A DNA stretch of 64,000 nucleotides from Siphonodentalium dalli (Eukaryota > Mollusca > Scaphopoda > Gadilida > Siphonodentaliidae). Location: contig CP136063.1 in the NCBI GenBank assembly GCA_032622095.1, forward strand, positions 72,827,980-72,891,979, in the 5' to 3' direction. The notes under the pieces were generated by a model, which did no database searches, was not told the DNA's origin, and saw nothing but the letters and a program-made list of their open reading frames with translations. A program made the translations under genes and the position numbers. Positions 1 to 11,571 of this stretch are shown here, piece after piece; the stretch's first letter is position 1; every line of letters starts with the position of its first letter.

Positions 1-1339
1 ACTGATTGACTGGCTGATATATAAAGTTGACAGTTGCAGGACGGTGGTGTTTAATTTAGTTGTTCAATGATATTTCGGATGTTCTTTCAAATGAACTGGA
101 TTTTTCGTGAAGAAATACTGTTGCCAATATTTTGGCTGACCGGACATGGAAATTTCTGGATATGTACCAGAGAAATCAAGTACATGGATCGAGGAAAATG
201 TTGACTGTTGTGTCACTGATTCATCAGTTTCTCAGTTTCATTAAAACATTGTCGTACAAAACGACGTATTTTATCGCACCGGGTTATAGATGCGTAACCT
301 TAAACCAAAAATTTGGTACAAACATAATCATGTTTGATCACGAGATCTTTCACTCGTATCTATCACTACACCAAACCGCATGATAGTTCAGATAAGTAAG
401 CTATACACTGATATTGCGGAGTACTTAGACGAAAATAAAACATAATTATAAAGTACAAGTATTTTTGGCAGTATTGCTATTTAGTTGGCGAACGGGGATA
501 ATTTGAAGAGCAGAATAATGGGAACTATATCTTTGGCCGGGGGATGCGCGCAGTTATACTGCGTTAAACATTCCCAATAATGTATTTGCTGAGGACAGTC
601 GCTTGTGTTGACAACCCTCCCTCCCTCCCTGTTTCTGTTTTGTTTTGGGACATACGCGTTCGATTGGCGTCTCCCCCTTTTGGCTTACATCTGTGTAGGC
701 GGTTATTGTGCCTCAAAAAATTGTCACCCACTTGTTTGTATTGGTTACAACTACATTTATTGTATCGGCTTCCTGTAAATAATTATGATTTTCTGAACAG
801 GTAGCTATAAACGCATTCCAGTTGTTGTCTTTCACTGTAACCCTGTGGGATAAATGTTATTTATCTACATAATTTTTAGATTTTACTATTATGGCGAAAG
901 ATGTTTTCATCGTATGTTCTTTTCAAAGAGTTTTCTATCCTATATTCGATAACCGTCTGAGCGTTTTATTTAATGGATTCCATCGACACTCTAAACTTAC
1001 TCAAACTTACATGTATATTAGCAGTGAAATTGGACTGCAGAATTAAGCATAGTTGCAGTTAAGTTAAATGTGCACAGAAAGTTATCTCGTAAGTTAATCC
1101 GTTTTCAGGTTAGAATACTCATGAAATACATACAAAGACACTTTCAGCTTTACTAAGGTTGTATGAAACCACCCCCAGCTGCATACATGTATGCATTTCA
1201 CATAATACATGTATCTGTCCGGAGTTGAATTTACAATATTGCTAAATATATTTGAAATTATAAGGAATAGATTTCTATTTTCAATCATCGCCTATATTAA
1301 TGACCACATAACGTCATAAGTCAATACATGAACAGACTG

Positions 1340-1576
1340 ATGAACAGACTAAGACAGGCAGACCGTGAACATTCACTGTTTTGCTGTAAATTTTTTAACG
1401 GCATAACCGTTTAATTCTACGGTTCAATTGTAAAGTCAAGAACGGACAGACCGTGAAAAATTCACGGATTGACTGTAAATTGTTTAACGGTAAGACCGTG
1501 AAAAATTCACCGTCCAACCGGTCCCCGAATTGCCGGCAAATTCACGTGAAAATTCACGGTTCTGTTTTAACAGTGT
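1340..1576. repeat. Repeat with short palindromes around ACCGTGAAAAATTCACGG
   Basis: The word GACCGTGAAAAATTCAC occurs at about 1448 and 1494, related words occur at 1360 and 1540, and the stretch ends in a GTTCTGTTTTAACAGTGTACA-like end. The short inverted words suggest the subterminal region of a DNA transposon relic. No coding sequence is visible. Confidence 0.45.
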
Positions 1577-2324
1577 ACATTCAATGTTAAATTAGCTAAT
1601 ATTCAAACTACTTTTCTGTTGTCAAATCATAATGAACTGAAATTTCTTTTTATTTGCGTCATGATGTTGGAAATTTATCCATGGTTATAACAACTATTTT
1701 CATTTTGCATGACACTTGTCATAATTTTCACAATTAAAGTCGAAAAGAATTTTCGTTCCACTGCGTAGCTATGTATATGTAAAAGAGTAGGGTGAGTCTT
1801 CCCTATGTTCCTCCCAGACCCCTGGACCGATTTCAACCAAATATGGTGTGGCGACTCGGGGTACTATGGCGGACGTCATAACGGCGTTTGTTTTTTGAAT
1901 TTAATTTATCATTTTTTTTAAATTACACATTTGTTTTTTAAATGTTAAATTGAGTCAGCAGTTCAAAAATTAAATTTAAATTCTTTTTTTTTATAATCAA
2001 AATGTTTAAAATATCAATATGTAGGCAGTGCGCACCGAGACTCTTTCAGCTTGTTATAACATAAGGGTAAGCGTGGCTTATTGCAAGTGGGCGGTACAAC
2101 CGCCGTGGGTGTGGCCTCTGTGGAAAGCTCCATTGTCAATCGCAGTTCAGAAAAGACGGATTCGTCACAAATCATAATCGCAATAGACAAAATACTTACC
2201 TCCATTCACTTTACATATATGTGCGCTTCTCGCTTTATATATTTCCAACCAAAATATGCCAGTTTTCTTAAAGACATATTACGTATTTGTTCGGGTGCGT
2301 AAAACTGATAAGTTAATATTCATG

Positions 2325-2624
2325 TGCTATGCCAACTGAGGGAATGTAGCATTCTACTAACATCACCGAACATCTCAAGAAAATCGACCGTACCACTCCA
2401 TAGAAAACATTGTCTGAACAACGATAAATTGTAAATATCTACTACTCGAATCGGGACGCTTCTATCGGCGATAAACTAATGAAAACGATTTCGCCATATG
2501 CAGTCACTGTATTTAATTAATATATACGAATGACGGTGTGTGTTGTCAATTTAGATATAATATCTGTAAAGATAACTATTCTCCATTTCTATTTGATCAC
2601 CCTACCGGGGTGTTTCACATCACT
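2325..2624 (+). repeat. Dispersed repeat, copy 1 (second copy at 44740-45061)
   Basis: About 300 bp align in the same orientation with 44740-45061 with many substitutions but few gaps. Shared landmarks are GCTATGCCAACT near the start, CGGGACGCT, TAATTAATATATA, GAATGACGGTGTGTGTT, and the end CTATTTGATCACCCTACC followed by GTGTTTCAC. A short inverted piece of the same end is at about 10090-10145. This is an old interspersed element of unknown class. Confidence 0.7.
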
Positions 2625-2766
2625 TTATTTAGCTATTTTCGCTGTCGATAAAATGCATTAGTCCAGTACGATTATTTAGCTCGACGATATAGAAACAATA
2701 TTGCTGGAATTGGCTGCGACTGGGCTTGGTTTAAACCAGAAATGACGAGTTCGTCAGTTTAGACCC

Positions 2767-2834
2767 GTTTCCTCTGGTTTAAATTAAGGTTTAGCTACCT
2801 GTTTCCTCTGGTTTAAATTAAGGTTTAGCTACCG
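2767..2834 (+). repeat. Two tandem copies of a 34-bp unit
   Basis: The unit begins GTTTCCTCTGGTTTAAATTA, starts at 2767 and again at 2801, and is essentially identical in both copies. It is a small local duplication just before the receptor exon. Confidence 0.8.
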
Positions 2835-3013
2835 AATACCGATTTAAACAAAGAGATGAAACTCCGGCCCATATGTCTACTGTGTGGCTTGTATAATATA
2901 TGTCGATCTGTTTGTGCATGCAAATATATGATAGCATGTATAGTTCTTGAAATGAGCTACATGTAGTATTCGAGACCTGTATATCCCGTTGATTGTACCA
3001 ATACATGTTTCAG

Positions 3014-3350
3014 CATATTATCTATGCAAGAGGCTGGGTTAATACGGCATTGGGTGAAAAAGTGGATCCCTTCGACAGAAACTTGTATCAGAGGAGAAAC
3101 AACCAGTGGGGCTACGACCTTAGGGATGAACAACGTGGCTGGACCATTTATAATATTCGGTGGAACAGCCATTGTCGCAGCCGTGTGCTTGATGCTTGAA
3201 ATTGCTTTGAGGCGGCGCATCGGGACCATTTGCTCTAATCTGACAAGAAGACATGTGGATTATAATATACAAACCGAAACTGAGATTAGAGCCAGTATAA
3301 CAGACAGGGAATTACACTTGGTCGATTCTGACAAAACAACAAGGCTCTGA
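3014..3350 (+). CDS. Terminal exon of an ionotropic glutamate receptor-like protein (partial gene)
   Basis: The exon follows an acceptor ending TTTCAG at 3013, opens with the last base of a split codon, and encodes 111 residues to a TGA at 3348-3350. It starts ILSMQEAGLIRHWVKKW, the end of the second ligand-binding lobe (the common E-x-G-x-I-x-x-W pattern). A cysteine in STETC follows, in the position of the conserved disulfide cysteine before the last membrane helix. NVAGPFIIFGG and a long hydrophobic run ending LMLEI then form the fourth membrane segment. About 48 residues of charged cytosolic tail end the protein. This layout is that of the C terminus of kainate, delta or IR-type receptors, which are ligand-gated cation channels. 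The frame is open with no lesion, so it is probably a working gene whose other exons are outside the view. The exact subfamily cannot be told from this exon. Confidence 0.78.
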
Positions 3351-5436
3351 ATTGCATCCTGACGTTTTCGGCCAATAACGTTGAGGATGATCCAAGTAAC
3401 AAATGTGTATGGCAAGCGCTAAGTGCAAATTATTCTGAACTATACTATATACAGAAACGACAAATACGGCCGATTCGTCATCTAAAGTTTAAACATCCGA
3501 ATTTACACCGGGTTTAAACCTACCTCGAAGGACTATTTAAACCTGAATCTAATTAGTGAGCATTTGTGGTAATTCGATGACCAGTCGATTGATAACTCTA
3601 TTGAGTCTATTCGGACAGATGGAATCACGTACTCAAACTAACCAGTGATTTCAATTCAAATTACATGTGTCAGCGCTTCTCGCTTGTAGAAGTTTTTTTT
3701 TATTAAAATATGCTCGATATCTTGGTTTAAACACTATTTACTAATACCCTCAGTCAACATATAACGATTTTATATACATGTAATGACTTGATTTGTGGAT
3801 AGATAATTTAAAAAGTGTGATGAATACCACTTCACTATGAAATGCTCTAACCTGAATCACTTGCGAACCAAATACATACCGAAACACTATTGTCAGACAC
3901 CTTCTAAGATTAAGTTCTAAGAACTCCTAATGAAATCTTGTCAATTGGAACTGAGAAATGTTTGCTTGTACTTAAAGTTAGCATTCAAACTCAGAAATAA
4001 GTATTATAAAAGCTAGTGCTGTTGTTGTTTTTATGATATATAGCTAAGATTACTATGTTGTTATTGCTGCTGTTGTTGGTATTATATATGACACACATGA
4101 ACAAGATGAATAATTGACTAAATATTGTTTGAACGACTAACTCGTATATATGTAAACATTAACGCGGACGACGTGATAATGATATAGATATAATGATGAT
4201 TATGAGAATGATGGTTTGATGATGACGACGACGACGACAGATGAGAAAGATTAAACGCATTACTGCCGCCACTGTATAATATTTTACTTAATTACCATGC
4301 ACATGGTATATATACACTCACACATCTCATCGTAACATATGAATTCATGCCATATTAGTCTGGTCGATAAACTAACATTTTAGGGTTAACCTAGAATAAA
4401 TTTGGACTAAGTTGGTTTCTATTCCAGTTTGAAGAGGAATATATCCTCTATAACATATCCAAAATCCGCTAAATTCCGCTTTGAGCATTTTCTGTAATCC
4501 AAGATGGCGTCCATGGCGGCAATTGGTATCGAAAAATTCTGAATTTCGGTGGTAGGTGCGCCAATTAATACCAATATGGCCGCCAAAATGGACAAAATCG
4601 AATGAAATTTACAATTTGTGGACAATTGAATAGCTAGTCATACAAAAAGGAACAGACCCTCGAATTATACGAGGAAGAATGAAATCAGAGTATAAGGGGA
4701 GTTTTAATAATAGATATAAGAATTATCTCTAATGTATATCGAGAGAGAGCAAACGAAAGCCAGGTCTCATACAACGATTAAATATGGACTTTTTGAGCGC
4801 CAAGAAACAGAAGAATAATGCTGTTTTATCTGTACTGTTTATTTTGACTCGTGTAATATATGTGTAATTAAACAGTTAAATGTGATTTAATAGGGATGTA
4901 TTGATTATGTGACCTTTTCTAGAATCAGAAATGTATGTAATGAAAACAGTCTCACGAATTTGACCGATAATAAATTTATTTTAAATCTACAACACCAAAT
5001 CTATCAAAATTCACTACTATATAACAGTATGAGAGTATTCATATGGTACTAGGTAAATTGTGTAGATCATATTGTCTGTGTCTTAAACTAGTAATCATAG
5101 TTGCCTCCGGTCAAGTTATTAAACATGAATATTTCGCTTTTATCACACAAATACATGGTGGTATACCATGAGCGCAATTTATCAACGTACAATAGACTAT
5201 CTTCAATAATTGTTCAACATAACAAAATTTGCCTACATACTCTGTGGCAGAGACTGTCTTTATACCTTGAAATTATATGTTCTTAAATGCACTAAGGCCA
5301 CATATACGTGAAACGTAGTACCTTTTCTGCAACCGCATCACCGTGTTTATCCATTCTCCCTAATGTTACATATATCTGCTGCACACAAAACCATAAATAG
5401 CAACATTGAGTGAATGTTAAACGCAGAACTAATAAC
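3351..5436. other. Receptor 3' flank and intergenic repeats; no further gene seen
   Basis: No unambiguous poly(A) signal close to the stop was identified. The stretch holds a short GACGACGAC run at about 4220, copies of YY1-like words (AAGATGGCG at about 4501, ATGGCCGCC at about 4575) and a repeat end at 4358-4440 listed separately. The open frames here are short and show no family features. Confidence 0.4.
4358..4440 (+). repeat. Inverted-repeat partner of 6717-6790
   Basis: Words such as TAGTCTGGTCGATAAA, AACCTAGAATAAATTTGGAC and TAAGTTGGTTTCTATTCC occur here, and their reverse complements occur at 6717-6790. The pair may be the ends of one element or two copies in opposite orientation. 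Confidence 0.6.
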
Positions 5437-7935
5437 TTTAAACGCTGATGACCTGATATTTAGCGCACGTATCTGGGTGGCAATGGTAATATGATTTCAA
5501 ACAACAAGATAATGAAAACTAATAGTGTGCATTGAGTGGTACATATTCCCGTTGTAAAGCGGCGATTGAAGTAATTTGAACAAAATTGTCTACTAAGAAA
5601 CTGGTTTGGAAGCAGCATGCAAATTAGGATTAAATAAAATGTACGATGAACAGTCTCTTCGATCTAGCGAGATAGGGTACTATTCTGTTGAAGAGATGAG
5701 TATTTCTTTACAGTATAATCAGCATTACGACATACGAGTATGGTTTATTATCACGGAGAGTGTTGGAAATTCCGGAAATATAACTAGTATTTACACAGCA
5801 ATGGTGTGCACTTCAATTCCTGCGTTACATTAAATAATTGATCATCATTTCAAATGAAACTACCACACACCCTGTGACGAAATATTACTTCGTATGTTGC
5901 ATGCCGAAATAACTGTTTTTGGCCCGACTCTTGGATGCATAATTCTAAGCAGAAAACCCGAACGTAAATCATTGGGTTAACGTGCGTTGCAGTGATCGAT
6001 AAATCTTTCAGATAGATCTGTTTTAATTATATGTGTACCTTTAAAGATATATAACAACATACTTGTAAATTACCAATATGTATTTTCGCTTATAGGTGGT
6101 TATCCAATATGTTGCTTTCGTCGTAGCATGGATTGGAGTTGCGGCCATTTTGACAGCCATCTCATCGCCGTCGTTGCATTATTGTCTGTCCTTGTCACTC
6201 TATTCGCCCCTATACTATAATTTTACACAAACTGGTATATATCGGATGGAGGATTAATGCGTTCTGGTGTCGCCGATGAGGGATATTCACAAGGTCGAAA
6301 AATGTGAATTTAAAACAATCTCTGTTAAATAGTTTGATCAAAACGGGTTTTAGGCGGATTTTGGATATGTTTTATAGGATATATAGAGGATCTCACATGA
6401 GTTACTATTTTATACGGAATTTATCAACCGAATTCACTAAATTCGATTTGAGCCGAGGTTTACCGAGGCTCAAATAGAATTTAGAGGACGAGGTTGATAA
6501 ATTACGTATAAAATAGGACGAGTGTGAGATACCTTTTATCACATGATCAAATAAACCCGAAGCAACGCGAAATATTCATCGAAAACAACAATCATAAACT
6601 ACAGCGATCGCAAGTTATTTGAAGAACGCCGTGACGTCATCGCACGCGCTGATATTAAACGTGTCTATTACCGATAATTATGAGACTGCTTTTATGGCCA
6701 AATTATGTGATAAATTCCTCTTCAAAATGGAATAAAAACCAACTTAGTCCAAACTTATTCTAGGTCAAACCTTTTACCGACCAGACTATATAGAGAAATA
6801 AGGCATATCATAGGCAAGAGGATCTAACAACAATCGAATAATCGCGTGATATCTCAATTATCAATTGTTCTCTGTCGGTAGAATGCGACCTTCTCACAAC
6901 TGTCGATCAAATAGTTACTTTAAGATATTTACTACGAATAACCGACTGAGCCGGTCGTTTGGTACATGAGGGTACGTTCATACGCTGGTAAAATTGCACT
7001 GCAAACTGCAAATGTGCCATGCTCGTGCTCCGTCATGTCTGACTGACAACAATCAACGATGATTTATGATAACGGCGTGTACCTTTTTGCTGGTGACCAC
7101 AAAACGTGGTCAATAACAATAATTGGTAGTGTCCGTATTGTCCTTGGTACGAATTGTGTATCTTAGGAATTCTTTGTTCACCATAATGTGTATACCCGCG
7201 CATACCGACCCGTCCTTGTTTCAGAAACGGAAAAGTTGAATGAAGTAAAAAATGTTGTATATATATTCCATATCCCAGTACGGACATACATTTCAAATAT
7301 AGGAGTGGTAATACGTATTGGTAATGTATAGATGTGTTGTTCAATATCTTGAGGGGTGCACAGTTCATTAAAACAGATCCTTCTGAAGGATTTCTTGGTC
7401 ACTGAAACGAAGTCAAATCCCGAATGATTTACGTCTTTAATGTTTGGGCTTTCTACTTATCCAACATCCAACTGTCGGACTAAAAATTATAATTTCGGGA
7501 ATTCGACACACAGAGTAATGTTTTGCCACACAGAGCATGGTCGTTTCATTCGGCGTGATGATGAATTATTGAATGTAACCGCAGACACTGAACCCTTGCA
7601 TTATAAATACCAGTTACTTTTCTGAAATGTACAACGATCTCCGTGATAATAAATACTACACATATGTCGCCATGCTTATTATAAAGTAACACTCGTATTT
7701 TCAATATATTAGCACCGCATCTCACCAGATCAAAGAGATGTTATATCGTACAGTTTATGTATAAAACTGGTTTCTTGGTAGACAATTTTGTTCAAATTAC
7801 TTCAGTCGCCACTCTACAACTGGATTATGCTACCACGCAATGCACAACATTAGTTTACAGTATCTTTTTGTTTGAAAATATCTTACCATTACCACACACG
7901 TACTCGTACTAAATATCTGATGATAATCGTTTAAA
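5437..7935. mobile_element. Foldback element with about 550-bp inverted arms
   Basis: The left arm, about 5437-5990, aligns with the reverse complement of about 7400-7935. Landmarks are TGGTAATGGTAAGATATTTT-like DNA near the ends, GAAGTAATTTGAACAAAATT (5563 and its complement near 7790), TTTATTATCACGGAGA (5745 and its complement near 7650) and TAAATCATT near the inner ends. Arms are diverged but collinear over their whole length. The open frames in the arms (for example 5606-5833 and 7440-7625) are mirror products of the arms, not genes. No transposase is visible between the arms; a second repeat family is nested at 6370-6725. This looks like a non-autonomous element with long terminal inverted repeats. 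Confidence 0.75.
6370..6725 (+). repeat. Palindromic dispersed repeat, copy 1 (copy 2 inverted at 43080-43410)
   Basis: The sequence aligns with the reverse complement of 43080-43410 over about 340 bp. It contains an internal palindrome: ATACGGAATTTATCAACC at about 6413 mirrors GGTTGATAAATTACGTAT at about 6492, and TTTGAGCCGAGG mirrors CCGAGGCTCAAA. The other half carries GTGACGTCATCGCACGCG. It lies inside the foldback element 5437-7935. Confidence 0.7.
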
Positions 7936-9140
7936 GATGTATTATACCATAATTGCTTGTGATATTGTATGTATAACACATATTTTGTAAATTTCATATT
8001 TACACCCTACTGTGGGCATACAGCTTCCTACTGTGGGTATACATTTCTACTGTGGGTGTAAATGTTCAAACGATATTTCATGTGTCAATCAAATGTAGCT
8101 TCCTAGTGCATTTTCGCTTTTTATGTCGTTTGTGGCGAGGGGGGGGGGGGGGTTGGTGACATCAATATTTGCGCTGCATGCCACATTTGCCAAATTCAAT
8201 AATCATTTTTGGCTAAAAATATTTTCAGGTAGTGAAAAACATGTTTATGGACCTTCAGCTTTCTTGTTATTGGTGAAACCCCTTTTTTGGTACAATCCAA
8301 GCGCCAAAGACGATCCCACCTCAAAACATGCGAGAGGGGCAGACAGAGTAAGAAATTGACCGGGGGTTTCCATGCCGATTGATTGCACCAGGTCCCCAGA
8401 CCATATGTCCTTGACACGCACTAAAGAGTGGCACCATCCACCCCGAGGAGGGACGGCGCAACATAAGGTTGTGGAAGGATTGTCTTCTCTCGATCAAGCG
8501 AAGGGTAGAGCAGAAGCAGGCGGCTCAAGCTGTGAGGATAAGTGCCACCACACCCACTCAAGGGAAGTGCATGTGGCGACTAGTCCATCCATAACGAAGC
8601 CTACGAGTACGGAATGAAAGTCAGCGAGACAGGAGGGACCCCGTCAAAGTGGATGACTACTACCACATGCGACTGTAATATAATAAGTCCCTCGAGTTTT
8701 ATGATAGAATATTATGTATATTTTGTATTGGATATGAATTTAGTATTATTTAAATTGGTCCCTGTGGACCAGACGAGATATTATTGGATGGTTGCACTGG
8801 GAAGGAGTGGCAAAATCAGGTATTTCATAATGGTAAGAAATAACCCGGACAAGTCCATATAAATGGAAGCACATGAACACTGGGAATTACCGGATCATTC
8901 AATGAAAATGTGCCATTGGGCTTTGGAATGAGAAGATAGAATTATTGACGCGATCCATAATCACATGCAAAGCACACCAAAGTATATTATAATCTACCCG
9001 TTCGATCCGATGTCAGTTCAAAATCCAGCTAATCCACGTCACTTCGTGATTGGGAAATCATCAGAAAGAAAACGTGTACATAATATAATTGTTCTTGAAA
9101 AGAGACTTGCCATATATAGTTATCAGACCAAGTAGATGGC
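7936..9140. other. No recognised gene; short repeats and a less AT-rich stretch at 8340-8680
   Basis: Around 7998-8060 the word CTACTGTGGG with flanking TACA occurs three times. A G-run lies at 8140-8152. From 8340 to 8680 base composition shifts toward GC and two open frames (8372-8617 and 8614-8862) overlap by four bases. Their translations show no domain, membrane segment or family motif, so I do not call them genes. The stretch may be a decayed transposon. Confidence 0.35.
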
Positions 9141-9149
9141 ATAGACAAA

Positions 9150-9880
9150 TTATTTGGGTGACAACAAACTGGCCCTAAATGTAGGAAAACCAAGCAGACT
9201 TGGTCTAAGAGTAGGAAACAAGTCATGAACCAAGTAGTTGGCCAAATAAAAATGACATAGGTGACAATACGACTTGCCCTAAGCGTATGAAAACAATATA
9301 GGCTCGGCCTAAGCATAAGAAACAAGCCAGATAATATAGACACGTATATCGGACCAAGTATTCAGCGAAATAAACATTACTGTGGTAGCAGAAAGCCTTT
9401 TATTGGCTGTATGAAATCGAATTGTGACTGGCCTAAGCGTAGGAACCAGGCAATATAACTTTTTTGCTCGGAGTACAGTTGGGTAGCGAAAGAAAACAAA
9501 TCCACTTGCTCTAAGAATCGGGAAACAAGTGGCGTGACCTAAGTGTAGGAACAAGCCATACTATAGATAATCACCAAGCACGTCCATTTAAAACAAATGG
9601 ACATGCTCTGAGATAGGTATTTGGCATGTATGCGGTTAAATACAACATGTAACAAACACATCAAGCCATATCGGTATGTCGGTCCAAATACATCGGTGCG
9701 CCCTAATAGAACAAATTCACTCCCCCAAAACATAGGACAACAAGTGGGCCAGACCACAGAACATATATACATCGTAATCGGACTAAGAATGCTGATAAAT
9801 AAAACAGTGATGTAAAAGCAAATTGCTGAACCAGAAGCAGATGAAAACCGATATGCGTAGGAACAAGCCGTAAATAGGAA
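9150..9880 (+). repeat. Array of degenerate short repeats around CCTAAGCGTAGGAAACAAGCC
   Basis: Related words such as GGCCTAAGCGTAGGAACC, GGTCTAAGAGTAGGAAACAA, GACCTAAGTGTAGGAACAAG and GCGTAGGAACAAGCC recur roughly every 30-120 bp from about 9172 to 9865, separated by variable spacers. The complement-strand frames here inherit a repeating protein pattern from the array and are not genes. Confidence 0.6.
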
Positions 9881-9949
9881 CAGCTAAAGTGAACAAAGTG
9901 TGGGACTGTATGCAAGGGAATAATATAAAACAAGCTGTCATCCAAATCG

Positions 9950-11571
9950 AACCGAAATTAGGTACCGATAAAGGTCCAGCATGTGGATCATTAGCAACAT
10001 CTGACTGACAGTGTCATAATAAATCCAAGATAAATCAGGCTGGCGCTGAGCGTGGGCCTAAACGACACGTAAAGGTATATTTTGTTTAGATAGGTAGGGT
10101 GGTCAAATAGAAATGGAGAATAATCTTGCTCAAAGTAGTTATTCGTAATCCAAATTAACAGCACACACCATCAACCTGGTATATGAATTAAATGCAATGA
10201 CTCACAATGGCGAAATCATGTGTGTTGGTTCCGAATCCAGATGTAACTAGTGACAATTGCTGACGACATTTGTGCAGTTAAATAAAACAATGTCACCTGT
10301 CCAAAGTGGAGGAAAACTAGCTGGCATGATCATGCATCAACATGCATCATTCCAGTTGACCCATCACTACCAAGCAATCCGAAGTTTTGACACAAAGTGG
10401 AACATGGACCACATCCTCATAGGGTGTGGCAAACACCAACGTCAGGAACGTCGTCTAGAACATATCCCACTTACTTTCCTGTCAAAAACTATTGCACTAA
10501 AATTTGGAGGAAAAATATTCATTCATCAATAAATGTCAATGCAACTGCTCGGTGCTATTTAATTATTAAAGTTGATTTAGTCATTTTCTTCAAATGGGAC
10601 GAATATGTAATACATTTCTGACCATACACTATTTAAGTCATATAATAACCATTATTGGTGCACACATAATACTCTATTATAGGCTGTGAGTAGTTATCCT
10701 GGCCAAATGGCCATAAAACCCTTCGCTCATCTATATCCATGATTCACAGTCACTGCAAGACTGGCGTCGGTTCTGCAGTCACATTTAGTCAACCATATTA
10801 TTACAGGGAATAAACAAAGTCAATGGAGCGTAGTGCAGACGATGATTTCGATAGAGTTGTATGGTCGATATAATTGAAATCTGCAGTGATGTGAGTATTA
10901 TGCGATATTTCCCAGGTTTGCCTAACGACGGAGTACTATATAACTTATCAGTTTCACGCACCGAACAGGTCCACAATCCGTCATGGAAGGATATGTAACC
11001 TTGTACTGGAATCAGAAATTTCCAATCAGATTAATTGTGTAGAGAAAAGGATACAATCCATTTAGTTGCCCCATTTTCAGGAATTGTCTGCAAAACGACA
11101 TAAAACACCGTCTTGGAGATGAGGCAAAGTGCCTCAGGGGATGAGCAGACATGACCGAGATGAGATATTCGTTCTTGAGTTGTAAGAAGTACACCATGAT
11201 GAAGAGAAGCTGATGTCCTATTCAAAACCGGAAGATTTTTATAAATATCTTTAACTTTCACCCAGTGATGTTACACTGAAGATAGAACAGTATATATGTA
11301 TCTCGATATGTTGAACGCCTCACCAGAAAATATGGTTTTATGTACCAAAATATTGCCAAATTGTCTGATGAACCCTATGGACAACAATAAAAACAATTAT
11401 TAAAAGTAATTGGCTACAGTAATTGTTATATCTTTGGAAAGGTTAGTAGTAAATATTCTGAATGCAAAGAGCAAACATCATGTCAATATCAAAAATTGTC
11501 AAATGTTAAAAAAAATTAAAAATTGACGAAACCATATAATCAAAACAGCACAGGAAGTGTACGAAACGTCA
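9950..11571. other. No recognised gene
   Basis: Only short open frames without family features were seen. About 10090-10145 is an inverted fragment of the repeat at 2325-2624 and 44740-45061 (GGTAGGGTGGTCAAATAG, GAGAATAATCTTGCTC). Confidence 0.4.

Larger units (their letters stand above)
1..3013. other. Presumed intron or upstream DNA of the receptor gene; no exon recognised
   Basis: AT-rich DNA with stops in all frames. I looked for the pore and SYTANLAAF-type segments that precede the last exon of ionotropic glutamate receptors and did not find them, so earlier exons are probably left of the window. Several dispersed repeats lie here and are listed separately. Around 1790-1900 there is a motif of the type GACCGATTTCAACCAAAT next to GTGGCGACTCGGGG; a similar, inverted version is at about 32410-32480, so this is also repeat DNA. 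Confidence 0.5.

Noticed and set aside
2190-2206. ATACTTACCTCC, like the start of U1 snRNA
   Set aside because: The rest of the U1 sequence does not follow.
5606-5833. 75-codon open frame on the + strand
   Set aside because: It lies in the left arm of the foldback element and has a mirror partner in the right arm; no protein features.
7033-7368. 111-codon open frame on the minus strand
   Set aside because: Composition and lack of motifs fit chance; it lies at the inner edge of the foldback arm.
8372-8862. Two overlapping frames resembling coupled genes
   Set aside because: The window is animal DNA, the frames have no domain, and the overlap is coincidental.
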